Below are positions 15,248 to 22,380 of a stretch of 38,984 nt of DNA, piece by piece; position 1 is the first letter of the stretch, and the number at the start of each line of letters is the position of its first letter. This stretch comes from an uncultured Bacilli bacterium (GTDB taxonomy: Bacteria; Bacillota_I; Bacilli_A; RF39; UBA660): NCBI GenBank assembly GCA_949440065.1, contig CASRZP010000002.1, positions 1 to 38,984 of the forward strand. Reading direction: 5' to 3'. The notes under the pieces were generated by a model. It was not told where the DNA came from. It searched no databases and was given only the letters and a program-made list of their open reading frames with translations. The translations under genes were made by a program, and so were the position numbers.

Positions 15248-15274
15248 TTAGCACTTTGTGTTGACAAGTGCTAA
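15248..15274 (+). promoter_or_regulatory. CIRCE operator (HrcA binding site)
   Basis: TTAGCACTT, nine bases, AAGTGCTAA. This is a perfect inverted repeat close to the CIRCE consensus TTAGCACTC-N9-GAGTGCTAA. It covers the -35 box of the hsp20 promoter, so HrcA would block transcription until heat shock. Confidence 0.93.
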
Positions 15275-15289
15275 AAGAAGTGCTAGAAT
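15261..15289 (+). promoter_or_regulatory. SigA promoter of hsp20, overlapped by CIRCE
   Basis: TTGACA, 17 bases, TAGAAT. The -35 box straddles the spacer and right arm of CIRCE. Confidence 0.9.
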
Positions 15290-15314
15290 GTTTAATGAAA
15301 GGAAAGTGATAGAT

Positions 15315-15713
15315 ATGGATTTAATTCCAAGAAATCTATATAATTTAGACGACATTTTTGACCATTTTATGCCAATTGAAAAAATGGATCCAATGAAGTG
15401 TGATATATACGAAAAGGATGGGAATTATCATATTGAATTAGATGTTCCTGGCTTTAAAAAAGAAGATATCAATATTGAAATAAAAGATGGACACTTAAAT
15501 ATTGTAGCAGAGAAAAATAGTGAAGTAAACGATGAAGATAAGGATAAAAAATATATTCGTCGTGAACGTAGCTATGGAAAATATCAACGTTCCTTTGCTA
15601 TAGGAGAAGTTGATCCTGGTAAAATTACTGCTGAATTTACCGATGGTACGTTAAAAATTGTAGTACCTAAACAAGAAGCAGTTGAAACAAAAAGAAGAAT
15701 TGAAATTCAGTAA
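15315..15713 (+). CDS. Hsp20 small heat-shock protein
   Basis: An ATP-independent holdase chaperone of the alpha-crystallin family. ATG 15315 is chosen (AAAGGAAAG upstream); the longer frame from 15258 would start inside the CIRCE element and before the promoter -10 box. The product is 132 residues. The alpha-crystallin domain covers about residues 32-125, with YHIELDVPGFKKEDINIEI and GTLKIVVPK, and the C-terminal tail KRRIEIQ carries the I-x-I motif used in oligomerisation. CIRCE upstream predicts heat-shock control by HrcA. htpG follows after a terminator hairpin. Confidence 0.95.
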   Translation: MDLIPRNLYNLDDIFDHFMPIEKMDPMKCDIYEKDGNYHIELDVPGFKKEDINIEIKDGHLNIVAEKNSEVNDEDKDKKYIRRERSYGKYQRSFAIGEVDPGKITAEFTDGTLKIVVPKQEAVETKRRIEIQ

Positions 15714-15718
15714 GCATT

Positions 15719-15745
15719 AAGCAAGCTTTAGTCTTGCTTTCTTAT
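15719..15745 (+). terminator. Terminator between hsp20 and htpG
   Basis: AAGCAAG/CTTGCTT stem with a seven-base loop and a TTTCTTATT tail. The weak T run may allow readthrough into htpG, for which no other promoter is visible. Confidence 0.65.
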
Positions 15746-15772
15746 TAGGAAAAAGAAAAGGATGAGTGAAAA

Positions 15773-17638
15773 GTGAAAAAACAATTTAAAGCAGAATCGA
15801 AAAAACTACTAGATTTAATGATTAATTCCATCTATAGTAATAAAGAAATTTTCTTACGTGAGATGATTTCTAATGCATCCGATGCGATTGATAAACTATA
15901 TTATCGTTCTCTAACCGATAAAAAGGTAAAATTAAAAAGGGAAGACTTCTATATTCGTATTGACATCGATAAAGAAAATCATCAGTTGATTATTTCTGAT
16001 AATGGATGTGGAATGACAGAAGAAGAACTTGAAGTCAACTTAGGAACTATTGCTAAAAGTGGAACCCAAGCTTTCCGTGAAGAAAACAAAGATAAACATC
16101 AAGAAATTGATATCATTGGTCAATTTGGTGTAGGATTTTATTCTGCATTTATGGTAAGTGATAGAATTGATGTTGTTACTAAAGCCTATGGAGAACAACA
16201 AGCATATCACTGGAGTTCTACTGGAGTTGATGGGTATACCATTGAAAAATGTGAAAAAGATGATTATGGTACAATAATTACTTTATCGATTAAAGATGAT
16301 GAGTCAACCAATGAATTCTTAGAGTCTTATCGTATTCAAGGAATCATTAAGAAGTATTCTGATTATATTCGTTATCCTATTCAAATGGAAATAGAACATC
16401 AACATAAAAAAGAGAATAGTGAGGAAGTAGAAACACATAAAGAGTTAACGACCATTAACAGTATGATTCCATTATGGAAGAAGAACAAAAAAGAAGTAAG
16501 TGATGAAGATTATGAACAATTCTATCAAGAGAAGTTCTATGATTATGAAAAACCTCTTCATGTAATTCACTCCCATGCTGAAGGACTATCTTCATATCAT
16601 GCCCTAATGTACATTCCATCACATGCTCCATATGATTATTACACCAAAGAATATGAAAAAGGTTTAGCCCTTTATGCCAATGGTGTCATGATTATGGAAA
16701 AATGTAGTGATTTACTACCTGATTACTTTAGTTTTGTTAAAGGGTTAGTAGACTCTGAAGATTTATCATTAAATATTTCTCGTGAAATGTTACAACAAGA
16801 TAAGACTCTACATACCATTGCCAAAAGTATTGAAAAGAAGATTAAATCAGAATTAGAAAGCTTACTAAAAAATGATAGAAATAAATACTTAGAATTTTTT
16901 AAAGCCTTTGGTATGCAGTTAAAGTTTGGGGTGTATAATCGTTTTGGAATGGATAAAGATGAATTAAAAGATTTAATTATGTTTTATTCCAACGAGAAAA
17001 AAGAGTTAATTACGTTAAAAGAATACGTGGAAAAGAAAAAAGAAGGACAAGATAAAATTTATTATGCCGTAGGAGAGACGATTGATAAGATTGATTTACT
17101 TCCTCAAGTAGAACTAGTAAAAGATAAAGGATTTGATTTATTGTATTTAACAGATTACGTTGATGAATTTGTTGTACAAACCTTAGGACAATATGAAAAT
17201 ATGTCATTTGTCAATATTGCTAGTGAAGCATTTGATCTTGATGGTGAAGAGGAAAAGAAAAAGTTAGAAGAAGAAAATAAATCAAATAAAGATTTGTTCG
17301 ATAAAATGAAGGACTTCATTGATGTTAATGGTATTCGCTTAACGCATCGTTTAAAAAATCATCCTGTTTGTCTTAGTAATGAAGGAAACTTATCCATTGG
17401 AATGGAGAAAGTGTTAAACAATATGCCAACAGATGAGAAAGTTAAAGCCCAAACCATATTAGAAATTAATGCGAACCACCCAATTGTTCATACATTAAAA
17501 GATTTATATCAAAAGGATGTAAAAAGATTAGAAGAATATACGAAACTATTATATAATCAAGCACGACTAATCGAAGGATTATCCATTGATAACCCTGTAG
17601 AATTTAGCAGTATGATTTGTGAATTGATGAGTAAATAG
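15773..17638 (+). CDS. htpG: Hsp90 chaperone HtpG
   Basis: An ATP-dependent cytosolic chaperone of 621 residues, the family's usual bacterial length. The start is GTG 15773 behind AAAGGATGAG. The GHKL ATP-binding domain shows LREMISNASDAIDKL, DNGCGMTEEEL, LGTIAKSGT and GQFGVGFYSAFMV. The middle domain has the catalytic-loop segment NISREMLQQDKTL, and the C-terminal dimerisation domain begins near residue 500. With no CIRCE or promoter in the 60-base gap after hsp20, it is probably expressed by readthrough from the CIRCE-controlled promoter; this is inference. Confidence 0.97.
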   Translation: MKKQFKAESKKLLDLMINSIYSNKEIFLREMISNASDAIDKLYYRSLTDKKVKLKREDFYIRIDIDKENHQLIISDNGCGMTEEELEVNLGTIAKSGTQAFREENKDKHQEIDIIGQFGVGFYSAFMVSDRIDVVTKAYGEQQAYHWSSTGVDGYTIEKCEKDDYGTIITLSIKDDESTNEFLESYRIQGIIKKYSDYIRYPIQMEIEHQHKKENSEEVETHKELTTINSMIPLWKKNKKEVSDEDYEQFYQEKFYDYEKPLHVIHSHAEGLSSYHALMYIPSHAPYDYYTKEYEKGLALYANGVMIMEKCSDLLPDYFSFVKGLVDSEDLSLNISREMLQQDKTLHTIAKSIEKKIKSELESLLKNDRNKYLEFFKAFGMQLKFGVYNRFGMDKDELKDLIMFYSNEKKELITLKEYVEKKKEGQDKIYYAVGETIDKIDLLPQVELVKDKGFDLLYLTDYVDEFVVQTLGQYENMSFVNIASEAFDLDGEEEKKKLEEENKSNKDLFDKMKDFIDVNGIRLTHRLKNHPVCLSNEGNLSIGMEKVLNNMPTDEKVKAQTILEINANHPIVHTLKDLYQKDVKRLEEYTKLLYNQARLIEGLSIDNPVEFSSMICELMSK

Positions 17639-17660
17639 AAGAGTTGTTCTTCTTTTTTTT
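17637..17660 (+). terminator. Terminator of htpG
   Basis: AGAAGA/TCTTCT stem with loop GTTGT followed by a T run. Confidence 0.7.
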
Positions 17661-18190
17661 TAGTTTAGGTAAAATTAATTCTTGATATAGAAAAAGATGA
17701 ATGAGTTACAAAAATTCATCTTCAGACTGTTAATAAAAGTTTTGAAAATATTTAATATTTTTTGCCATTAATCTGTTCTATTTCAATTGAGCTTCAATAT
17801 TAGAAAAATAATTATAAATTTAGAAAAAATAAAATGAGGGAAGATTTTTATTAATTATCAATAAAAAATGTAACTGTTCGCACCTATAAAAAAGTAACAG
17901 CAATTTTAAGGTTTATTTACGGGGATTTATGAAGCGTGAATAGTTATGAAAACCTAAATTAAATATTTTTTTATTTGACAATATTGTTTTTTTATGATAA
18001 CTTCTTTTTAAGAGGAAAATTTAATAAAAATAAAAACAAATGTATTGTCTTTTATTGTTTTGATTACTATTTTGTTAAAAGCGATGTTTATAATAGAATG
18101 CAATATGACAGATGGCACGAAGAAAAATATTTGTGTAGATTTTCAAATAAAGTAGTAGCTATGTAGTAAGATGAATGTCTAATTAAATAT
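17661..18190. other. Long gap without a supported gene
   Basis: About 530 bases of very AT-rich sequence. It holds an eight-pair hairpin near 17693-17722 (GATGAA/TTCATC arms) and a weak CTGTT/AACAG pairing around the CTGTTCGCACC segment near 17876. The only long open frame (17975-18166) starts with TTG, has no ribosome binding site and gives a composition unlike a real protein. I see no RNA gene or decayed coding sequence that I can name. Confidence 0.6.
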
Positions 18191-18265
18191 GATAACAATA
18201 TATGATTGCAAAATGCGTACGATTTGTGATTAATATGTTTGTTATAGATAAAATTATAGGAGGAA
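18191..18265 (+). promoter_or_regulatory. Conserved upstream module, copy 1
   Basis: This stretch is nearly identical to 29613-29687. Shared parts in order are TAACAATATA, ATTGCAAAATGCGTACGA, TTTGTTATAGATAAA and ATTATAGGAGG. TGT-TATAGA looks like an extended -10, and CGTACG flanked by TTGCAA and TTGTGA looks like a regulator-binding site. It ends at the ribosome binding site of the exported protein gene. Confidence 0.75.
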
Positions 18266-18270
18266 ATACT

Positions 18271-19170
18271 ATGAGAAAAAACGTATTAATATTATTTGGA
18301 TTAGTATTAGTGTATAGTATATTTAATCCATTAACAGTTCATGCATTAAAAACTGATGAAGAAAAGGGTAGTATATTTTTAGAACAAGCTCCTGAAGAAT
18401 TGAAAGTCGCATATGAGGATCAGCCATTTGTTCTATCAGATGATTTGTTTGATGAGAATGGAAATTTATTACCAATACTTAAATATCACGTAAAATATGT
18501 TGAAACTAGTACATTTAGAAGTTCTATGGGAGAAGAGTATAATTTAACAACAGAAAAACTATTAACGCCAGAAGAATATTCTTCTTGGAAACCAGTGCAA
18601 TCAAGAGCAACCTGTTCAGAACCATGGGGTGCTGTGGACTGTTGGGAAACAAATGCTAAAAAAGTTTATATGATTGTTTACGATTGGGGAGAAAATAATC
18701 ATGTAAAAGTCGTAGTAACAAATTTATGGAAGACTATGCCTTCTGTAAGATCTTATGATAGTATTGGTTTGTTGTATAACAATTTTACAATGGATACTGC
18801 ATGGGGATTTCAATATTTTAGAATAGTAGGCGATACTAATATAAGCATGATTAAATATTCATATCAAGGTCAGAATATGAAAATTAGCACCACTGGTCAA
18901 AAAGGTGTAAGTATATCCCAAAATATTGTAAATAATAATATTGATTACTTACAAAATGAATTACATGTAGAAGGTGATATGGATGCATATTTTCAAGCAG
19001 CAGGCTCTTATCAACATGCAGTTACTGATATTTCGTTAGAAACATCAAAAAATTTTACATTTGATGCTTGGGGAATGGGAAAGGTTTTTAACTGGAATAC
19101 TTCGTGGGATCAATGGGATAATATGCAAGGCGTCTGCTTAAACTGGTCTTCATATCTGTGGACATGTTAA
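18271..19170 (+). CDS. Secreted protein, unknown
   Basis: ATG 18271 follows TAGGAGG by eight bases; a longer frame from 18202 runs through the promoter module and is rejected. The 299-residue product has a signal peptide (basic start, hydrophobic core, cut probably near VHA-LKT at residues 24-26). The mature part is rich in Trp and Tyr and has four cysteines, two near CSEPWGAVDCW and two at the end around GVCLNWSSYLWTC, probably disulfides. No known domain is recognised. The stop overlaps the start of a lipoprotein gene by one base, so the two are translationally coupled and may work together, for example as an effector and its surface-anchored protector. That is a guess. Confidence 0.75.
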   Translation: MRKNVLILFGLVLVYSIFNPLTVHALKTDEEKGSIFLEQAPEELKVAYEDQPFVLSDDLFDENGNLLPILKYHVKYVETSTFRSSMGEEYNLTTEKLLTPEEYSSWKPVQSRATCSEPWGAVDCWETNAKKVYMIVYDWGENNHVKVVVTNLWKTMPSVRSYDSIGLLYNNFTMDTAWGFQYFRIVGDTNISMIKYSYQGQNMKISTTGQKGVSISQNIVNNNIDYLQNELHVEGDMDAYFQAAGSYQHAVTDISLETSKNFTFDAWGMGKVFNWNTSWDQWDNMQGVCLNWSSYLWTC

Positions 19171-19556
19171 TGGGTTTAAAAAAATATATTAAATTAACAT
19201 TAATATTAATGATGTGTATGTATATTCTAGGCTGCAGGAATAATGAATTTAAAGTTTCATTACGCAATAGTAGATGGGAAGCCGATGGGACACAGCATAG
19301 AGTTATTGTGGGACTAGAAGATGGAAAACCTATTTATGGCGATGATTCTCCAATTTATTTGCAATTTGATAATAATGACAATTATACTATTATTCGTGGT
19401 ATTATAGAAGAATCAGGAGTATATATAGAAAGTGATGATGGTCGAATGCAATTAAAAAGTAATCAAGGAGGATATATGCGGACTTGTCAATTCCAAAGCC
19501 AGAGTGAAATGTCTTGTAATTTAAATGGTGTTGATTATATATTCACTAGAAAATGA
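19170..19556 (+). CDS. Small lipoprotein coupled to the secreted protein
   Basis: ATG 19170 overlaps the previous stop as TAATG; ATG 19164 and GTG 19158 are alternatives. The product has 128 residues. The signal sequence ends in the lipobox-like ILGC, so the protein should be lipid-anchored on the outer face of the membrane. The mature part is short, mostly beta, and contains YLQFDNNDNYTI and a CQFQSQSEMSC pair. No own ribosome binding site is evident, which fits termination-reinitiation from the upstream gene. Function unknown. The gap before gerE holds no other gene. Confidence 0.75.
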   Translation: MGLKKYIKLTLILMMCMYILGCRNNEFKVSLRNSRWEADGTQHRVIVGLEDGKPIYGDDSPIYLQFDNNDNYTIIRGIIEESGVYIESDDGRMQLKSNQGGYMRTCQFQSQSEMSCNLNGVDYIFTRK

Positions 19557-19644
19557 TAAAATTACTTTTTGAATAAGTTTTGTCCAATAAATAAAAAAGG
19601 CTGAGTAGAAATAGATATTTTTCTTTTCAAATAGGCAATACTCC

Positions 19645-19674
19645 CACAACCTTTTATCTGCTTATCATACAATA
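19645..19674 (+). promoter_or_regulatory. SigK-like sporulation promoter of gerE
   Basis: CACA, 17 bases, CATACAATA. This fits the B. subtilis SigK consensus mACm-N16/17-CATAnnnTA at every fixed position. SigK drives gerE in B. subtilis, so position and sequence agree. Confidence 0.7.
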
Positions 19675-19711
19675 CTATAAAAGAAAATAGAAAGCAAAAA
19701 AAGGAGGAGTT

Positions 19712-19918
19712 ATGGGTAGGAGTATTTTAACCAGTAGAGAAAAAGAAGTGTTTGATTATTTAATTATGAATAAGTCCACCAAAGAAATTGCCATTTTACT
19801 TGGAATTAGTGAAAAAACAGTTAGAAATCATATTTCTAATGCCATGCAAAAACTAGGGGTTAAAGGAAGAGCGTGTGCAGTAATTGAGTTATTAAAATTA
19901 AAAGAAATTTCTCTTTAA
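19712..19918 (+). CDS. gerE: GerE-like LuxR-type spore regulator
   Basis: A 68-residue stand-alone LuxR/GerE helix-turn-helix protein with LTSREKEVFDYL, STKEIAILLGISEKTVRNHISNAM and KLGVKGRACAVIELLK. In B. subtilis GerE (74 residues) is the last mother-cell regulator and switches late coat genes on or off. The size, the lack of any receiver domain and the SigK-like promoter all favour GerE over other LuxR-type proteins. The ribosome binding site AAAGGAGGAG is strong. A terminator follows, and the next gene is gerM, another sporulation gene. Confidence 0.88.
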   Translation: MGRSILTSREKEVFDYLIMNKSTKEIAILLGISEKTVRNHISNAMQKLGVKGRACAVIELLKLKEISL

Positions 19919-19919
19919 G

Positions 19920-19943
19920 TCGTACTAATCTAGTACGATTTTT
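19920..19943 (+). terminator. Terminator of gerE
   Basis: TCGTACT/AGTACGA seven-pair stem with a five-base loop, then T5. Confidence 0.85.
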
Positions 19944-19967
19944 CATATGGTTAAATAGGTGATTTTT

Positions 19968-20912
19968 ATGTTGTTAAGAAAAGCATTGAATAAAATTTTT
20001 ATCACTTCATTAACGGTGTTAATTTTATTGGTAGTGTATTTAATTCCTGTTGAGAAAAATGAAGATTTACCTACCAATCTTGAAATTGAGTATATGACAG
20101 GGTTAGGAAATTCTTATGTTTACTTATTAAATAAAGAAAACCAATTAGTACAAACCAAGGTTTTGCTGGATGAAAGTGATATCGTAAAACAAGTAGAGAA
20201 AATCATCGATTCCCTAAAAGATAGAGAGTCTAATTCTTTTCATACTTTACGAGGAATGATGAATCCTACTTTAACGGTTAAAAATGTGGAGTTAAAAGAT
20301 AAGGTCGTGACTGTTGATTTATCAAATGATTTTCTAGATACTAGTGATAACTTAATGTTAAAACAAATTGAAGCTCTGACTTATAGTATATTATCATTAG
20401 AAAATATTTCAGGGTTACAAATTAAAATTGAGGGAGTAGAGTTGTCTAAAGTATTACCATCATTAAGTAATTTACCAAAGGTATTAACGAAAGATATTGG
20501 TATTAACAAGGTGTATTCTTTTATGGAACCTAAGGATATTGCTAAAGTGAATTTATATTACGTGGCTAAACTTGGTTCTAGTAATTATTATGTTCCTGTT
20601 ACAAAATATGTGAATGATACAAAAGATAAAATTAAAATTATTATTGATGAGTTAGCAAGTAATTATATTTATGAACCTAATTTAATGAGTTTTTTAAATA
20701 AAAATGTGAAGTTACTAGGATATGAGGAAATTAATGATCAGATGATTTTAAATTTTAACGATGCGATATTTAATGATGAAAATCAAATCTTAGAAGAAGT
20801 GATTTATACGATTTCGTACTCGGTTTTTGATAATTATAAGGATACCAATGAAATAATTTTCAAGGTGGATAATCAAGAAATTTCAAAAAATATGCGATAT
20901 TGTCTTGAATAA
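19968..20912 (+). CDS. gerM: GerM-type protein with two GerMN domains
   Basis: ATG 19968 is five bases after AGGTGA; a GTG at 19959 overlaps that site. The 314-residue protein has an N-terminal membrane helix (about 8-27, no lipobox cysteine) and then two tandem GerMN domains, about 50-165 and 185-305. Each has the pattern of a YxL strand, a long helix with IDSLKD or IIDELAS, and a strand pair ending VDLSNDF or LNFNDAIF. In B. subtilis GerM is a lipoprotein needed for normal sporulation and germination, linked to the engulfment channel. The anchor here is a transmembrane helix instead. It is the last gene before tRNA-Arg. Confidence 0.87.
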   Translation: MLLRKALNKIFITSLTVLILLVVYLIPVEKNEDLPTNLEIEYMTGLGNSYVYLLNKENQLVQTKVLLDESDIVKQVEKIIDSLKDRESNSFHTLRGMMNPTLTVKNVELKDKVVTVDLSNDFLDTSDNLMLKQIEALTYSILSLENISGLQIKIEGVELSKVLPSLSNLPKVLTKDIGINKVYSFMEPKDIAKVNLYYVAKLGSSNYYVPVTKYVNDTKDKIKIIIDELASNYIYEPNLMSFLNKNVKLLGYEEINDQMILNFNDAIFNDENQILEEVIYTISYSVFDNYKDTNEIIFKVDNQEISKNMRYCLE

Positions 20913-20933
20913 AAAAAATAAATGGTGTATAAT
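20905..20933 (+). promoter_or_regulatory. Promoter of tRNA-Arg
   Basis: TTGAAT, 17 bases, TATAAT, overlapping the gerM stop. A short AATCAATT/AATTGATT hairpin lies between it and the tRNA. Confidence 0.75.
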
Positions 20934-20954
20934 CAATTTGTTAATTGATTATCT

Positions 20955-21031
20955 GTCCCCGTAGCTCAGTTGGATAGAGCAATCCCCTTCTAAGGGATCG
21001 GTCAAGCGTTCGAATCGCTTCGGAGACACCA
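20955..21031 (+). tRNA. tRNA-Arg (anticodon TCT)
   Basis: A 77-base cloverleaf with D-arm GCTC/GAGC, anticodon stem ATCCC/GGGAT, loop CTTCTAA (anticodon TCT), five-base variable loop, T-arm AAGCG-TTCGAAT-CGCTT and encoded CCA. The acceptor stem GTCCCCG/CGGAGAC has one C-A mismatch at pair 4-69. It reads the AGA codon, the main arginine codon in such AT-rich genomes. Confidence 0.95.
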
Positions 21032-21040
21032 TATGAATTT

Positions 21041-21065
21041 AAGCCTTATATTATAAGGCTTTTTT
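21041..21065 (+). terminator. Terminator of tRNA-Arg
   Basis: AAGCCTTAT/ATAAGGCTT nine-pair stem, three-base loop, then a T run. Confidence 0.9.
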
Positions 21066-21209
21066 CGTGCTCTAATCTTTTTATGCCTCATACATTCATC
21101 ATGATATGGATAAACTAATAACCAATTAATTTTTCGTTATTTGCTAATTTATTGATGACAATTTTTAAATGATTTATATTTTTATTTTGTAGTAGTTATC
21201 TCTTTACAA

Positions 21210-21500
21210 TCAATCTTTATTTAAATCCTTAAATAGTTCTTCAACGTTATTATAGGTTTTTGTTTTTATTTTATCACTTATCATTTTATCAGCTTCAGCC
21301 AAGGCTTTGTTTAATTTCCTACTAGGTTTTGGTTCTGATATTTCAAAAGGAATGCTAGCAGTCTTTACACTTTTCACCAAAAACATATTGATAGCAGTGG
21401 TCATATTTAAGCCTAAATCTTTAAATAGCATATCGGCTTCTTGTTTTAAAGTGGAATCAACACGAATATTTAGATTTGTAGTATTTGATATATTATTCAT
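21210..21500 (-). CDS. RelB/DinJ-family antitoxin, apparently without toxin
   Basis: A 96-residue protein with the ribbon-helix-helix start typical of RelB/DinJ antitoxins: NLNIRVDSTLKQEADMLFKD, then GLNMTTAINMFL, in which a beta strand binds DNA and the helices dimerise. The C-terminal half would wrap a RelE/YafQ-type toxin. Such toxins are normally encoded just downstream, but between its stop and the tRNA-Arg terminator there are only about 145 bases and no open frame. It is therefore an orphan antitoxin, a remnant or a stand-alone regulator. It has its own promoter and may repress itself. Confidence 0.85.
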   Translation of the reverse strand: MNNISNTTNLNIRVDSTLKQEADMLFKDLGLNMTTAINMFLVKSVKTASIPFEISEPKPSRKLNKALAEADKMISDKIKTKTYNNVEELFKDLNKD

Positions 21501-21524
21501 CTAATTCTCTCCATTTCTATATCA

Positions 21525-21553
21525 ATAGTAACATATTATCTTAATTATGCCAA
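21525..21553 (-). promoter_or_regulatory. Promoter of the RelB-like gene
   Basis: On the minus strand TTGGCA, 17 bases, TACTAT with a TG extension. Confidence 0.6.
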
Positions 21554-21656
21554 CAAATAGTCATTACGTTGTCATTATAAATGTTTTTTAGAAATTATAA
21601 CTTTCTATTACATTATCCTTTATTGATGAAAAGAGGACTTCTTATAGATTTATCTA

Positions 21657-21680
21657 AAAAAGCACTAGTCTAGTGCTTTT
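21657..21680 (-). terminator. Terminator of the 54-residue gene
   Basis: A perfect ten-pair stem, AAAAGCACTA/TAGTGCTTTT, with loop GTC on the plus strand and T-rich on both sides. It ends the minus-strand gene and could work in both directions. Confidence 0.8.
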
Positions 21681-21844
21681 CATAATGTTTTTTGTTTTTT
21701 TGAACAAACAATCTTTCCTTTTTCTTTAACTTCTTCGGTCCAATTTATAGGAATTACATCTTTTAAGACCTCTTTGTTAGTAGTAGTAGGTCTTTTTTTA
21801 GTGAAAAATCCTTTTGGAAAACCAATTTTCTTTCTATTTTCCAT
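21680..21844 (-). CDS. Small protein, unknown (54 residues)
   Basis: The ATG at 21844 (minus strand) lies five bases after a strong AAGGAGGT; a longer frame upstream passes through this site and is rejected. The product begins MENRKKIGFPKGFFTKKRP and is basic, with one cysteine near the end (IVCSKKQ). There is no membrane segment or known domain. A consensus promoter (21911-21939), possibly a second one (TTGATA-N18-TATACT at 21866-21895) and a strong terminator mark it as a real, probably well-expressed gene. It lies between an orphan antitoxin and a PemK/MazF-like protein, but no link is proven. Confidence 0.7.
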   Translation of the reverse strand: MENRKKIGFPKGFFTKKRPTTTNKEVLKDVIPINWTEEVKEKGKIVCSKKQKTL

Positions 21845-21910
21845 ATGAGACCTCCTTACTATAATAGTATACACAAACAAAGTGATTAATATCAATCAAA
21901 ATGTTCATAT

Positions 21911-21939
21911 ATTATAATCTTTCTTTATTAAATTGTCAA
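21911..21939 (-). promoter_or_regulatory. Consensus SigA promoter of the 54-residue gene
   Basis: On the minus strand TTGACA, 17 bases, TATAAT, a perfect match. It starts 14 bases after the end of the PemK-like gene. Confidence 0.8.
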
Positions 21940-21952
21940 TCTTTTTAATTCG

Positions 21953-22360
21953 TTACAAATTTTCTGTAACTATTGTGATCTTATCTTTATCAGATAAATA
22001 AAGTATCAATTTCATTAATTCATCAAGAAGTTCATCGGATATTCTCCCAAAAACATAATAATCTAATTTATTTTTATTGAAATAGAATAGTTTATCAGCT
22101 TTAGCGTATGATGGCTTTTTTAATTTTCTAGTACCGTTTTTCTCAAATTCAGTTATTTCCATATTTTCTTTATGAGATAATTTTTGTCTTTTTTGTTCTT
22201 CACTTTTGAAACTAGAAATAACAGTAGTTACATGAGTATATTCTAAACCTTTAATACAATTTGGGTTATCATCTATGACTATAAAAGAGTGAGTACCAAT
22301 TTCTTTTCCATCGTCACCTATATATTTATTTACTACAATAATATCTCCTAATTTACACAT
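21953..22360 (-). CDS. PemK/MazF-like protein, possible toxin
   Basis: A 135-residue protein with ribosome binding site AAGGAG seven bases before ATG. It opens LGDIIVVNKYIGDDGKEIG, then THSFIVIDDN and THVTTVISSF, the strand order of PemK/MazF-type small barrels (GDI-V ... H-F-VV ... V-SSF). A C-terminal helix follows. True MazF proteins are mRNA endonucleases; the family variant seen here is longer in the middle, and no catalytic residue can be assigned by eye. It lies 20 bases downstream of a lipoprotein gene and probably shares its promoter, with no adjacent classical antitoxin. It could instead be a non-toxic homologue. Confidence 0.5.
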   Translation of the reverse strand: MCKLGDIIVVNKYIGDDGKEIGTHSFIVIDDNPNCIKGLEYTHVTTVISSFKSEEQKRQKLSHKENMEITEFEKNGTRKLKKPSYAKADKLFYFNKNKLDYYVFGRISDELLDELMKLILYLSDKDKITIVTENL

Positions 22361-22380
22361 AGCCTTACTCCTTGTTCGCG

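Noticed and set aside
15258..15314. N-terminal extension of hsp20
   Set aside because: It would start inside the CIRCE operator, upstream of the -10 box.
17975..18166. 63-codon open frame in the long gap after htpG
   Set aside because: It starts with TTG, has no ribosome binding site, and its composition (F, Y, K, N) is what random AT-rich DNA gives.
18202..18270. N-terminal extension of the secreted protein
   Set aside because: It runs through the conserved promoter module; the signal peptide starts at 18271.
19944..19952. Possible SigK/SigE -10 (CATATGGTT) before gerM
   Set aside because: One fixed base is wrong and no -35 element fits at 14-17 bases.
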